In this document: piece by piece, positions 8,747 through 17,099 of the stretch
How positions within the stretch are numbered: the first letter of the stretch is position 1
How the letters are laid out: the number at the start of each line of letters is the position of its first letter
Assembly (NCBI GenBank): GCA_041941305.1
Contig: JBGTQJ010000009.1
Span: 1 to 64,000 of the forward strand
Direction: 5' to 3'
DNA from: JANSWP01 sp041941305
Lineage (GTDB): Bacteria > Bacteroidota > Bacteroidia > Chitinophagales > Saprospiraceae
Length of the DNA: 64,000 bases
Translations under genes and position numbers: made by a program
The notes under the pieces: generated by a model
Told to the model about the DNA's origin: nothing
The model's input: the letters and a program-made list of their open reading frames with translations, nothing else
Databases searched by the model: none

Positions 8747-9766
8747 CTATTCTAATCTTTTCAATACCTGAATAACCTTTTTAAGCATCTCCTCAGTAAA
8801 ATCGAGATGTGTAACAAAACGTATTGTCTGTGGGCCAAAAGGAACAGCTAAAATGTCTTCTTCTGCTAATTTTGTTAGGAAATTATCAGCAGTCATAGCA
8901 TCCTTTAAATCGAAAATCAGAATATTGGATTTTACTGGACGAACGGAATCCACATAAGATAATTTTTCCAATAACGCTCCGATTCTTCTAGCCTTGGCAT
9001 GGTCCTCTTTCAATCGGTCAATATTGTTTTCAAGTGCATAAATTCCAGCAGCTGCCAAATATCCAGCTTGGCGCATACCTCCTCCCATAACTTTCCTGAA
9101 CCGTCGAGCTTGTTTGATAAATCCTTCATCCCCAATCAATAAGGAGCCAACTGGTGCACCCAATCCTTTTGACAAACAAATAGAAATACTATCAAATAAT
9201 GCCCCCACATCTTCTGTTTTTTCATTGGTCTCCACCAAAGCATTAAACAGTCTAGCGCCATCCAGATGCAATCTCAAGTCTTTCTCCTTACACAATTTTG
9301 TGATGGGTTGAATTTCATCTAAGGTGTAGTAGCTCCCACCTCCTTTATTGGCTGTATTTTCCAGAACGACGAGGCGACTATTTGGTAACCAATCAAAATC
9401 TGGTTTGATGGCTGGCTCAATTTGATCAGCTGTCAATTTCCCATGCTCTCCAACCAATAAATTCATAGAAACGCCCGCGTTAAAAGCATAACCTCCAGTC
9501 TCATAATTGTAAACATGGGAGTAATGATCACAAATGACTTCATCAAGCGCTTTAGTGTGCACCTTGATGGCTATTTGATTGGTCATGGTACCCGAAGGGC
9601 AAAACAAAGCCGCCTCTTTGTCAAACATCTTAGCCCCCATTTCTTCAAGGGCATTTATGGTAGGATCCTTTCTGAATACATCGTCACCAACCTCCGCCTT
9701 TATCATCGCCTCCAACATCTCAGGAGTAGGTTTGGTAACGGTATCTGACATTAAATTAATCACCAT
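8747..9766 (-). CDS. ltaE: Low-specificity L-threonine aldolase
   Basis: This PLP-dependent fold-type I enzyme cleaves L-threonine and allo-threonine to glycine and acetaldehyde. Visible landmarks are NLMSDTVTKPTPEM at the N-terminus, FCPSGTMTNQ near residue 56, the HLDGAR cofactor segment (residues 167-172) and the Schiff-base lysine in ISICLSKGLGAPVGS (Lys200). The length of 339 residues is normal for the family. It is flanked by repeat-bearing gaps on both sides and shows no obvious operon partner. Confidence 0.95.
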   Translation of the reverse strand: MVINLMSDTVTKPTPEMLEAMIKAEVGDDVFRKDPTINALEEMGAKMFDKEAALFCPSGTMTNQIAIKVHTKALDEVICDHYSHVYNYETGGYAFNAGVSMNLLVGEHGKLTADQIEPAIKPDFDWLPNSRLVVLENTANKGGGSYYTLDEIQPITKLCKEKDLRLHLDGARLFNALVETNEKTEDVGALFDSISICLSKGLGAPVGSLLIGDEGFIKQARRFRKVMGGGMRQAGYLAAAGIYALENNIDRLKEDHAKARRIGALLEKLSYVDSVRPVKSNILIFDLKDAMTADNFLTKLAEEDILAVPFGPQTIRFVTHLDFTEEMLKKVIQVLKRLE

Positions 9767-9781
9767 TTTTTTAATATTGCA

Positions 9782-9885
9782 ATTCTACAATGCTACCATT
9801 CTACTATATTATTATGCTACCATACGCTGTTGTTTTGATACTTTGATTTTTATTGTAGTTTGGTAGCATAGTAGCATTGTAGAAT
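9782..9885. repeat. Inverted repeat built from octamers, behind miaE
   Basis: Arms attctacaatgctac (9782-9796) and gtagcattgtagaat (9871-9885) are perfect 15-bp inverted repeats. The left side continues as octamer-like units (tgctacca, ttctacta, tattatta, tgctacca). The right arm overlaps the first base of the miaE stop codon at 9885. The space between is AT-rich. Confidence 0.75.
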
Positions 9886-10466
9886 CAATGCATTCTATCT
9901 CCTCTAACTTCCAGGTTTTTTATGATTTCTGCTTCGTGTTGTAAATATTCTTTCCAGCGGGTCAATGCTCTTTCTTCACCAAAATATTTTTTTGCCAAAT
10001 CTAAAAACAAACGATAGTGACCTGCTTCAGAAACCATGAAACGGTGATAAAACTCCTTCAAATCATCATCACCAATGTGCAGAGAAAGCAATCGAAAACG
10101 TTCACAACTTCGAGCTTCAATTAATGCACAGATCAATAATTTTTCTAAGAGCCTATCATCCCGACTTCCACCTTTTTTTTCAAATTTGAGCAATGCATTG
10201 ACATACTCATCTTTGCGTTGCCGTCCCAATTGCAATCCTCTTTTTTCCAATTCAGATAAAACAAGTCTGAAATGTCCCCATTCTTCAGTAACGACTGGCG
10301 AAACTGCCTTTACCATCTCTGTCCTTTCGGGATACATTTGAATTAAAGAAATGCAAGAGGTCGTTGCCTTCTGCTCGCAATAGGCGTGATCCGTTAAAAT
10401 CTCGCCCAGATCTTTTTCCGCTAAATTGACCCAACGGGGGTCTGTGGGTAGTTTTAGTCCTAACAT
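9885..10466 (-). CDS. miaE: tRNA-(ms2io6A37)-hydroxylase MiaE
   Basis: MiaE is a di-iron enzyme that hydroxylates the isopentenyl side chain of ms2i6A at tRNA position 37. The four-helix ferritin-like ligand set is visible: HAYCEQKAT, EEWGHFRLVLSELE, IEARSCERFRLL and VSEAGHYRLFLDLA. The length of 193 residues fits the family. Its substrate pathway begins with miaA, which is present at 23604-24515 in this window, so the ms2io6A route is likely functional. Overlap with the right arm of a hairpin marks the gene's 3' end. Confidence 0.92.
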   Translation of the reverse strand: MLGLKLPTDPRWVNLAEKDLGEILTDHAYCEQKATTSCISLIQMYPERTEMVKAVSPVVTEEWGHFRLVLSELEKRGLQLGRQRKDEYVNALLKFEKKGGSRDDRLLEKLLICALIEARSCERFRLLSLHIGDDDLKEFYHRFMVSEAGHYRLFLDLAKKYFGEERALTRWKEYLQHEAEIIKNLEVRGDRMH

Positions 10467-10467
10467 T

Positions 10468-10510
10468 TTCGAGAAATTGAGACTTGAGAGATTGAGAATT
10501 TGAGAACAAG
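10468..10510. repeat. Short degenerate octamer array beside the four-helix-bundle gene
   Basis: Units such as tgagaaat, tgagactt, gagagatt and gagaattt repeat with a period near 8 bp. They are the approximate reverse complement of the acattctc array on the other side of the gene at 10521-10880, so the gene sits between inverted arrays. Confidence 0.55.
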
Positions 10511-10520
10511 TAAGCTTATA

Positions 10521-10880
10521 TTAATTCCATGTAGAATTCTTTATACTTACCAATATTCTAATTATTTCATCAACCTCCTTTAATAAATATGTTCTTTCAT
10601 TTTTTTCTCCCCATTCCAGCTCATCCGTCAACTTAAGCCAATATTCCGATTCATCCGCTTCTTCAACGGTTATACAAATTTTAGAAAACTTTTCTTTTTT
10701 GGATCTTCCTCGGCAAAATGCTCTGTGGTTTGCTCCAGTTGAAGAAGCTGATTTTCCCAATTGATAAGAAATAATACTTTTTCCTGTTCCATTTGGTAAT
10801 GTTTCAATAAACTTGAAAATCCTAACAACGAATTCCAAAATCCTTTTCTGAAAAACTCGATTGAATTCTGCATTTGTCAT
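10521..10880 (-). CDS. Four-helix-bundle protein (S23/IVP-Avd-like family)
   Basis: The protein matches the small four-helix-bundle family found as 23S rRNA intervening-sequence proteins and related to the Avd proteins of diversity-generating retroelements. The signature is visible as LEFVVRIFKFIETLP, SIISYQLGKSASSTGANHRAFCRGRSKKEKFSKICITVEEADESEYWLKL split over the middle, and a final EVDEIIRILVSIKNS helix. The ATG at 10880 gives the usual length of about 119 residues; 12 upstream codons would read into the repeat array. It is flanked by octamer arrays in opposite orientation. No reverse transcriptase or rRNA gene is adjacent. Confidence 0.85.
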   Translation of the reverse strand: MTNAEFNRVFQKRILEFVVRIFKFIETLPNGTGKSIISYQLGKSASSTGANHRAFCRGRSKKEKFSKICITVEEADESEYWLKLTDELEWGEKNERTYLLKEVDEIIRILVSIKNSTWN

Positions 10881-10914
10881 CGTTAAGCGTGTTTTTAAAT
10901 TAATAACAACCCTC

Positions 10915-11042
10915 AAACTATCATAATCTCACATTCTCACATTCTCACATTCTCACATTCTCACATTCTCACATTCTCACATTCTCACATTCTCACATTC
11001 TCATAATCTCATAATCTCACATTCTCAAACTCTCAAACTCTC
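10915..11042. repeat. 8-bp tandem repeat array, 16 units
   Basis: Sixteen consecutive octamers fill 128 bp: aaactatc, ataatctc, nine perfect acattctc, two ataatctc, one acattctc and two aaactctc. One end touches the stop codon of the gene at 11042-11521; the other reaches the upstream region of the four-helix-bundle gene. The nine identical units suggest recent expansion and a likely variable copy number. There are no spacers, so it is not a CRISPR array. Confidence 0.95.
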
Positions 11043-11521
11043 TAAACCATTCTCTTATGCCAACTTTCCCCCAATGGCTTTAGCCAGTTATTTTCAAATT
11101 CACCTTTGTTTTTTACCAAGTTATCAAAGACCAGCGTTGAATCATTAATTTTTCCCTCCGAATAAAGCTGGGCGAATAATGTTCTGGGAGCTGTTTTGAC
11201 ACCATTTTCCGACTGGTAAGTAAAAGTCATTCGGTCAAAAAGGCTCAGCCCAAAATGTTGCTCAAGACTTTGGATGAAATGCACAGAAGAATCAATTGAA
11301 CATCCGCTTGCTCCAGCCATACTTTCATCTACCATTAATACAATAAATTGCTTGTGAAAGATATCTCCATAAGATCTGAGTTGGCGATTGTGACTCACCC
11401 AATTTTTTACAAATTCGGCAATTTTCAGTTTTAGATTAGGTATCACCTCATCTGATATAGGTTTACTGGCTTGATAAATCCAGATGCGAGTTGAATCTGG
11501 AAGGGTTTCATAAGTCGTCAT
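11042..11521 (-). CDS. Conserved Bacteroidota hypothetical protein
   Basis: The protein has 159 residues and is cytoplasmic by lack of a signal sequence. It shows the conserved pattern TRIWIYQASKPIS, FVKNWVSHNRQLRSYGDIF, LMVDESMAGASGCSIDSSV and LFDRMTFTYQ. This family is widespread in Bacteroidota and is often mislabelled as an ABC transporter ATPase, although no Walker motifs exist. The conserved Asp/Ser/Cys cluster (DESMAGASGCSID) could be functional. The role is unknown. Confidence 0.8.
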   Translation of the reverse strand: MTTYETLPDSTRIWIYQASKPISDEVIPNLKLKIAEFVKNWVSHNRQLRSYGDIFHKQFIVLMVDESMAGASGCSIDSSVHFIQSLEQHFGLSLFDRMTFTYQSENGVKTAPRTLFAQLYSEGKINDSTLVFDNLVKNKGEFENNWLKPLGESWHKRMV

Positions 11522-11750
11522 TGGATAAAAAATTTAAGGCTGCGAAGATAACTTATTTGGTCATATCCAAAAAGTGGTTTTATTAGTTAAACTGTGAACA
11601 ATAAGGTTTCGATTCAGTTTGGCGAAGGGAGCTACTTTTCCTACTTTTAAAGCTAAATTAAAGACTTGAGAGGAAGCAGTTGTTTAGTGATTGATTCTGC
11701 TGCCTGACTGCCAAGTAATCTCATGTCATATATTTAAAAAATAATACAAA

Positions 11751-13046
11751 ATGCGACACTTACTGATTATCGGAATCTTTCTGATAGCTTCCGCTTTTTT
11801 CACTCCTGAACCACCAGTAATAAAATCCTTGGTAGCTGAGGACATGCCTTTTTTGCTGGAATTTTACAAACATCGACATCAACACCCTGAAATATCACTT
11901 GAAGAAAAAGAAACTTCCAAAGAATTGGCAGCTGAATTGAGAAAAGTGGGATATGAAGTAACTGAAAATTTTGGTGGGTATGGTATAGTTGGAATGCTAA
12001 AAAATGGGGAGGGACCCTTATTACTGTATAGAACGGATATGGATGCTTTACCCATGTATGAAAAATCTGGCTTGGATTATGCCAGCCAAAAAGAGATTGA
12101 ATATAATGGTCAAACTACTGGTGCTATGCATTCTTGTGGACATGATATGCATATGACCACCTGGCTGGGTACTGCACGCGCCATGGCAAAGATGAAAGAC
12201 CAATGGAAAGGTACATTGATGATGATCGGACAACCTGCCGAGGAAATTGGAGAAGGTTCCAAATTGATGTTGGAAGCAGGTTTGTACGAAAAATTTGGAG
12301 TACCGGATTATGGAGTTGGATTGCATTGCAGCCCATCTATCCCTGCTGGACAAGTGGGTTTTGGAAAGGGATTTACGATGGCAAATACTGAGAGCATTGA
12401 TATCAAAGTATATGGCGTTGGTGCACATGGAGCCACACCACACATGTCAATAGACCCGGTTGTAATTGGTAGTATGATTGTGATGGATTTGCAAACAATT
12501 GTCAGTCGAAACTTGAAACCTACTGAATCTGCTGTAATTACCGTTGGTGCCATTAAAGGTGGGATTAAGCACAATATTATTCCAGATGAAGTCACCTTAA
12601 AATTAACAGTGCGAACCTATACTCCGGAAGTAAGGGCAATGGTTCACAAACGAATTAAAGAAATTTGTAGAGGAATTGCCATTGCAGCTGGTTTACCTGA
12701 AGATAAAATGCCTGTAGTGACCATTCCTGATACTTATACACCGGCAAATTATAACAATCCCGAATTGGTAGATCAGATGAAATCATCTGCAGCCAAAGTG
12801 ATAGGCAAAGACAATGTGGTATATGCAGAACCACAGATGGTTGGTGAGGACTTTTCTCGATATGGGCAAACCGAACACAAAGTGCCAACGGTCTTATTCT
12901 GGTTAGGCACGGTACCAGAGGCTAGAGTGAAATCTGGCGATATGCCAGGACTTCATTCTCCTTTTTATTACCCGGATCCTGAGAAGACCATTGAAACTGG
13001 AGTGGGAGTTGTGTCTCAGTCCTTACTTGATATGTTTAATGAGTAA
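11751..13046 (+). CDS. Secreted M20D-family amidohydrolase
   Basis: This 431-residue protein has a short signal sequence and belongs to the M20D (hippurate/IAA-amino-acid hydrolase) group of metalloenzymes, which cleave N-acyl amino acids. Metal-binding motifs are in place: MHSCGHDMHMTTWLG (Cys and His ligands), IGQPAEEIGEGS (Glu ligands), GLHCSP (His ligand) and LHSPFYYPD near the end. The dimerisation domain lies at about residues 215-330. Export to the periplasm is inferred. A stem-loop follows the gene. Confidence 0.9.
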   Translation: MRHLLIIGIFLIASAFFTPEPPVIKSLVAEDMPFLLEFYKHRHQHPEISLEEKETSKELAAELRKVGYEVTENFGGYGIVGMLKNGEGPLLLYRTDMDALPMYEKSGLDYASQKEIEYNGQTTGAMHSCGHDMHMTTWLGTARAMAKMKDQWKGTLMMIGQPAEEIGEGSKLMLEAGLYEKFGVPDYGVGLHCSPSIPAGQVGFGKGFTMANTESIDIKVYGVGAHGATPHMSIDPVVIGSMIVMDLQTIVSRNLKPTESAVITVGAIKGGIKHNIIPDEVTLKLTVRTYTPEVRAMVHKRIKEICRGIAIAAGLPEDKMPVVTIPDTYTPANYNNPELVDQMKSSAAKVIGKDNVVYAEPQMVGEDFSRYGQTEHKVPTVLFWLGTVPEARVKSGDMPGLHSPFYYPDPEKTIETGVGVVSQSLLDMFNE

Positions 13047-13087
13047 TTGTATCCGTCTAATTCATTGGGCAGATTGAAAATAAATAA

Positions 13088-13128
13088 TTGAAAATTGGGC
13101 ATCAGTTGCCAATGGCAGCAATTTTCAA
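13088..13128 (+). terminator. Stem-loop behind the amidohydrolase gene
   Basis: Arms ttgaaaattg (13088-13097) and caattttcaa (13119-13128) form a 10-bp stem, with an additional small tgcc-aat-ggca stem inside. It starts about 40 bases after the stop at 13046. There is no long U-tract, so Rho-independent function is only likely. Confidence 0.45.
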
Positions 13129-13166
13129 ATATGCCTTGTCGATGTCCATTTCTTTAATAATAAAAC

Positions 13167-13191
13167 CTGCCGAATAAATTCGGCGGTTACT
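13167..13191 (+). repeat. gccgaataaattcggc hairpin repeat, copy 3
   Basis: This copy is identical in its core and right flank (ggcggttac) to the plus-strand copy at 5201-5225. It ends about 10 bases before the start codon of the gene at 13203. Confidence 0.7.
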
Positions 13192-13202
13192 AATCTTTAA
13201 AA

Positions 13203-13901
13203 ATGAAAAAAATCGCTTTTCTCATTCTTTTGATGCCTTTCCTGACATTCAGCCAGGAAAAGGCTACCCTTCTGGGATTTGAAGCAGGTACAAATCATAG
13301 CTCCTTAACCAATAAACTTTCGAACAGCCTTGAAGGCGCCATTGGTTTTCAACTTGGGTTCAAAGCCCTATTACCAATCAAATCTGAAAAGGTTTATTTT
13401 ATTTCCGGAATTCAGGTTTCTGACTTTGGCAGTAGGTATGCCAGTGGCAGCCTCCGCTGGGGCTCACAACACGATGGGATGGGGGGATTCGATGAAACTT
13501 TGGAAGGAGCGTCTAACGATCGATTTATCATTAGAACGCATTCCTTCTTTATAGACATCCCCGTTGGGATCAGGTATTACTTTAAGGATAAAAATTGGAG
13601 GTGGTTTATACAGCCCTCTCTCGATTTCAACCTGTATAGTTTTAATGCGAGCCAAAGTAAATTTACCGTTGGTGGACAAGTAATATCAAGAGATAGTTAT
13701 TTTGGTCGTAATCCAGGGGTTCGGGCATTTAATGGAACAGGAACTTTGGGAATAGGTTTTGAAAGAAAAATAAAAGATTCCATGCTGTTGGGGCTCTCTC
13801 CTTATGCTTCAATTCAGCTATTGTCAGCTGCAAAAAATAGTACAACAGGATCCAGATATTATGCTTTTGGAGGCCGAATGTCCTTATTTTTCAAACTATA
13901 A
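13203..13901 (+). CDS. Outer-membrane beta-barrel protein (PF13568-like)
   Basis: A signal peptide (MKKIAFLILLMPFLTFSQ) is followed by alternating amphipathic strands typical of the small porin-type barrels of Bacteroidota: GFEAGTNHSSLTN, IGFQLGFKALLPI, YFISGIQVSDFGSRY, IDIPVGIRYYF, WFIQPSLDFNLY and a terminal YAFGGRMSLFFKL strand ending in an aromatic-rich C-terminus. The length of 232 residues is usual. The next gene encodes a similar barrel, suggesting a duplicated pair. The ligand is unknown. Confidence 0.82.
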   Translation: MKKIAFLILLMPFLTFSQEKATLLGFEAGTNHSSLTNKLSNSLEGAIGFQLGFKALLPIKSEKVYFISGIQVSDFGSRYASGSLRWGSQHDGMGGFDETLEGASNDRFIIRTHSFFIDIPVGIRYYFKDKNWRWFIQPSLDFNLYSFNASQSKFTVGGQVISRDSYFGRNPGVRAFNGTGTLGIGFERKIKDSMLLGLSPYASIQLLSAAKNSTTGSRYYAFGGRMSLFFKL

Positions 13902-13965
13902 GGGTATAAAACCCATTTATACAGCTTAGGAGGAGAGCTTGCTTTATTTTATTAATTAGCTGTTA

Positions 13966-14048
13966 ATGCGTATTAAGAGTTGAAATATACAAAACCCTGA
14001 TCTTGAGAGTCTTAGGATCAATAAATTTGGTCTACCCTTAATTCGCAT
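13966..14048. repeat. MITE-like dispersed repeat, copy 1
   Basis: This 83-bp element begins atgcgtattaagagttgaaa and ends acccttaattcgcat. Its reverse complement matches the ends of the element at 49179-49301: caaactcttaat/ttcaactcttaattcgcat on one side and atgcgaattaagggt on the other. The ends are imperfect terminal inverted repeats of about 15 bp. It sits between the two barrel genes. Confidence 0.7.
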
Positions 14049-14064
14049 CGTTTATTAATCAACA

Positions 14065-14778
14065 ATGCTTATGAAGTTTATTTACACAGCTTTTTTTGTT
14101 TGTTTCAGCTTGATTTCCTTTTCTCAAAGTAAATGGTTCATAGAGGCGAATGTATCTCCTAATTACACTTTTCGAACAGCAAGCTCAGGATTGATTCCTG
14201 AAGAAGGAAAAATTGGGGGTCATTTAGGGTTTAATATTGGAAAAACACTGAAAAATGAAAGGATGCTTTTAAAGACGGGTTTGAAGTTTTCAAAATACGG
14301 AGAGATAATAAAGCTATATGAACACAATTTCATTACAGGCTCAATGATTATAGGAGATCCAACCATTGATCCTGCCCTTGAAAATTTGGATTTACTTGAT
14401 TTTACCTATAGTTATCGATTCATAGGAATTCCTGTAGAGCTTCGTTATGATTTTGGGGAAAAAGGGATAAAATGGTATATGGGGGCAGGAATAGAAACTA
14501 CTTTTTTCATTAATGGCAAACATACCATCACCAAATTTCTAGATGATGGTGGGGTAGAGGAAGAAGTCGTAAAAGACAACAGATATAATTTTAGAGCAGT
14601 AAATTGGTGCGCGAATATTAGTTTTGGAATTGAAGTGTCAATTACAGAACAATGGTTTTTAAATTTCCAACCAATTGGGCAAATCCATGTTATGTCTACT
14701 TCTAAAGCAAAGGATTCTTCAGCAAGGTTGTATGCTATTGGAGGACAATTAGGACTCAGGTATCTTATTCAGAAATAA
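14065..14778 (+). CDS. Outer-membrane beta-barrel protein (PF13568-like)
   Basis: The 237-residue protein has a signal peptide (FFVCFSLISFSQ) and barrel-like strands: WFIEANVSPNYTFRT, GGHLGFNIGKTL, MLLKTGLKFSKYGE, FIGIPVELRYDFGEKGIKWYMGAGIETTFFI and a terminal LYAIGGQLGLRYLIQ. It resembles the protein encoded just upstream in length and layout but is divergent in sequence. The 163-bp gap between the two holds a MITE-like element and no gene. Confidence 0.82.
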   Translation: MLMKFIYTAFFVCFSLISFSQSKWFIEANVSPNYTFRTASSGLIPEEGKIGGHLGFNIGKTLKNERMLLKTGLKFSKYGEIIKLYEHNFITGSMIIGDPTIDPALENLDLLDFTYSYRFIGIPVELRYDFGEKGIKWYMGAGIETTFFINGKHTITKFLDDGGVEEEVVKDNRYNFRAVNWCANISFGIEVSITEQWFLNFQPIGQIHVMSTSKAKDSSARLYAIGGQLGLRYLIQK

Positions 14779-14863
14779 TCAGAAATCTGTCTAATTTTTT
14801 AATTATTACCCAACTTTTCATCTTTGCTGGGGTTCTTTTGTACTAAAGATAAATACCAAAAAT

Positions 14864-16015
14864 ATGAATAGCTTCGCCCGAATAATTCTTTCCATTTTAT
14901 TATTGATTGTTGGATTCTTTGTAGGTACGGCCTGGAATAACAAGGCAGAAACTATTGAGAACCCTGAAGATTCCATACAACAGGTAGTCTCTTTAGAAAC
15001 AGAAAACACAGCGGATCAACCAAAAATGGAAATCCTGAGAACAGATCTCACTCCAACCGAAAAATCTACTATTCAACTGTTTGAGCAGGCTGCTCCATCG
15101 GTAGTTTTTATTACTACTTCAAGAGTTCGATTGGATTATTTTTCTAGAAATGCTGTGGAAGTTCCTCAAGGCACGGGTTCCGGGTTTATCTGGGATAAAA
15201 TTGGGCACATAGCTACCAATTATCACGTTATTCAAGGCGCGGATAGAGCGCAGGTGACATTGGCTGATGGTAGTGAATGGGAAGCTTCCCTGGTAGGAGG
15301 AGCTCCAGAAAAAGACTTAGCTATTTTGAGAATCAATGCTCCAGAAGACCAATTAGTACCCTTACCGCTTGGGGATTCTGAAAATTTATTGGTAGGACAA
15401 TCTGTTCTGGCAATCGGCAATCCTTTTGGTTTGGATCATACCTTGACAACGGGAATTATCAGTGCGCTTGATAGAGAAATAGAATCCGTTGCTGGTGTTC
15501 CTATTCGTGGGGCAATTCAGACCGATGCTGCCATTAATCCTGGAAACTCAGGGGGACCACTTCTGGATTCTTCAGGGAAATTAATTGGAGTCAATACTGC
15601 TATTTTTAGCCCATCAGGAGCCTATGCTGGTATAGGGTTTTCTATACCTGTGGATGTAGTAAAGTGGGTGGTTCCAGATTTACTCGAATTTGGAAAAATT
15701 CAAAGACCTACCCTTGGGATAGAACTGGCTAGCCAACAAATTACCCAAAGGTTGGGCTTGAGAGGAGCTTTGGTAATGAATGTAATTGAGGGAAGTGGTG
15801 CGGAAAAAGCAGGAATTCAACCTACTTATAGAGATAGGAGAGGAAGAATTAGTTTGGGGGATATCATTGTTGGGATAGATGGAAAAAATCTTTCTTCCTT
15901 TAGAGAATTGTTACTGATACTGGAAGATTATCAACCAGGAGATGTAGTGAAGGTTGCAGTGATTAGAAATGATAAGGAAATAGAAGTTGAAGTCCTGCTT
16001 GGTGCAGCCAATTAG
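14864..16015 (+). CDS. Membrane-anchored HtrA/DegS-type serine protease
   Basis: The protein is an S1C serine protease with one N-terminal membrane helix (residues 6-24) facing the periplasm. The catalytic triad is visible as His121 (ATNYHVI), Asp151 (EKDLAIL) and Ser229 (NPGNSGGPLLD). A single PDZ domain follows at about 275-380 (LGIELASQQITQRLG, VIEGSGAEKAGIQP, GDIIVGIDGKNLSSF). One PDZ plus an anchor resembles DegS or DegQ-short forms rather than DegP. A role in envelope protein quality control is inferred. The stop lies one base from the stop of the convergent trypsin-like gene. Confidence 0.9.
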   Translation: MNSFARIILSILLLIVGFFVGTAWNNKAETIENPEDSIQQVVSLETENTADQPKMEILRTDLTPTEKSTIQLFEQAAPSVVFITTSRVRLDYFSRNAVEVPQGTGSGFIWDKIGHIATNYHVIQGADRAQVTLADGSEWEASLVGGAPEKDLAILRINAPEDQLVPLPLGDSENLLVGQSVLAIGNPFGLDHTLTTGIISALDREIESVAGVPIRGAIQTDAAINPGNSGGPLLDSSGKLIGVNTAIFSPSGAYAGIGFSIPVDVVKWVVPDLLEFGKIQRPTLGIELASQQITQRLGLRGALVMNVIEGSGAEKAGIQPTYRDRRGRISLGDIIVGIDGKNLSSFRELLLILEDYQPGDVVKVAVIRNDKEIEVEVLLGAAN

Positions 16016-16016
16016 G

Positions 16017-17099
16017 TTATTCTTTGGTATTCCAAAATGCTCCAAAGTTATCCACCAGTATATCATCAAAGTGATCGGCTTTTTCAAAAAGGTGACGGAA
16101 TAGTTCCAAGCCGGTATCATTATTGAGGTAGCGATCGTAAATAATGAGGGACAATATGATGTCATTGCCTTTGACACTAAAGGTCAAGCCCTCTAATTCA
16201 TAATTCTGTTTTAACAGGAATTCGTAAAGCGGTTTTATTTTCTTTTTGGGTAAGGTGCATAGAAAAGCGTCACCAGTTATCAAGCCCTCTTTTTCATAAT
16301 AAGCTATGGTGATTTTTGCACTACCTTCCTGAATTTGCCAATTGTTTGGACCCCGTCTTGAAAGTTTAATATCCTGACCTACCTGCGTCAATATATCTTC
16401 TATGGTTTTGGCAATTCCCACTGCTTCATATTCATCCACCTGAGAAGGCAATTCCAATTTTGACCCACAATGAGGGCAATATTTGCTATCAATGGTGTCT
16501 TCAAAAACTAAATTTAAGCAAGAATCACAGCGACTGCCGACTTGTCCATTTCTTTGTGAATAGGCTTCAATAGTCTCTGCTAAATAATTAGAAGGCAAGG
16601 AAAACCCTATATTATTTCCATCTCGAATAACAAATGTATTTACTCCAATAACCCGACCATTGGAGTCGACCAAAGGTCCACCACTGTTGCCTGGATTCAA
16701 AGCTGCATCGTGTTGATAATAATTGATTTCTCCAAATTTGTGAAGCGTATTTGAAATGATACCCTGAGTAGCTGAAAATTCCAGACCAAATGGATGTCCA
16801 ATTGCCAATACCTGCTCTCCAACATGAATTTCGTCTGCCTTATTGATGCTAACACCTGGCATGGCTTTGCCATCTTGAATTTCCAGAAAAGCCAAATCCA
16901 GTTTGGCATCAGAAAACAGCACCCTGGTCAACTGTTTTTCTAGCTTAGATCCTTCTATGACTACCTCCCGATTGTCTCTAATTACATGTTCATTCGTAAT
17001 TATCAGACCAGCTTCTTTTAGAAAAAAACCAGTTCCTGTGCTGTAGGGGGTAGCTATCTGAATGACAATGTCCTTGTATGTATTGATTATTTCCTTCAT
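16017..17099 (-). CDS. Cytoplasmic trypsin-like protease with zinc ribbon and YbjN-like tail
   Basis: Residues 1-180 form an S1C trypsin-like domain with His38 (TNEHVIR), Asp68 (KLDLAFL) and Ser139 (NPGNSGGPLVD). Residues 191-211 carry a zinc ribbon (CDSC...CPHC, Cys191/194/208/211). Residues 225-355 resemble the YbjN/type III chaperone-like fold (alternating strands and helices, LLKQNYELEGLTFSVKGNDIILSL). There is no signal peptide or membrane segment, unlike most HtrA relatives, so a cytoplasmic regulated protease is inferred. PDZ domains are absent; the zinc ribbon and tail may supply substrate or partner binding. Confidence 0.82.
   Translation of the reverse strand: MKEIINTYKDIVIQIATPYSTGTGFFLKEAGLIITNEHVIRDNREVVIEGSKLEKQLTRVLFSDAKLDLAFLEIQDGKAMPGVSINKADEIHVGEQVLAIGHPFGLEFSATQGIISNTLHKFGEINYYQHDAALNPGNSGGPLVDSNGRVIGVNTFVIRDGNNIGFSLPSNYLAETIEAYSQRNGQVGSRCDSCLNLVFEDTIDSKYCPHCGSKLELPSQVDEYEAVGIAKTIEDILTQVGQDIKLSRRGPNNWQIQEGSAKITIAYYEKEGLITGDAFLCTLPKKKIKPLYEFLLKQNYELEGLTFSVKGNDIILSLIIYDRYLNNDTGLELFRHLFEKADHFDDILVDNFGAFWNTKE

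Noticed and set aside
10915..11042. Possible CRISPR array
   Set aside because: Units are 8 bp and contiguous with no spacers; no cas genes are nearby.
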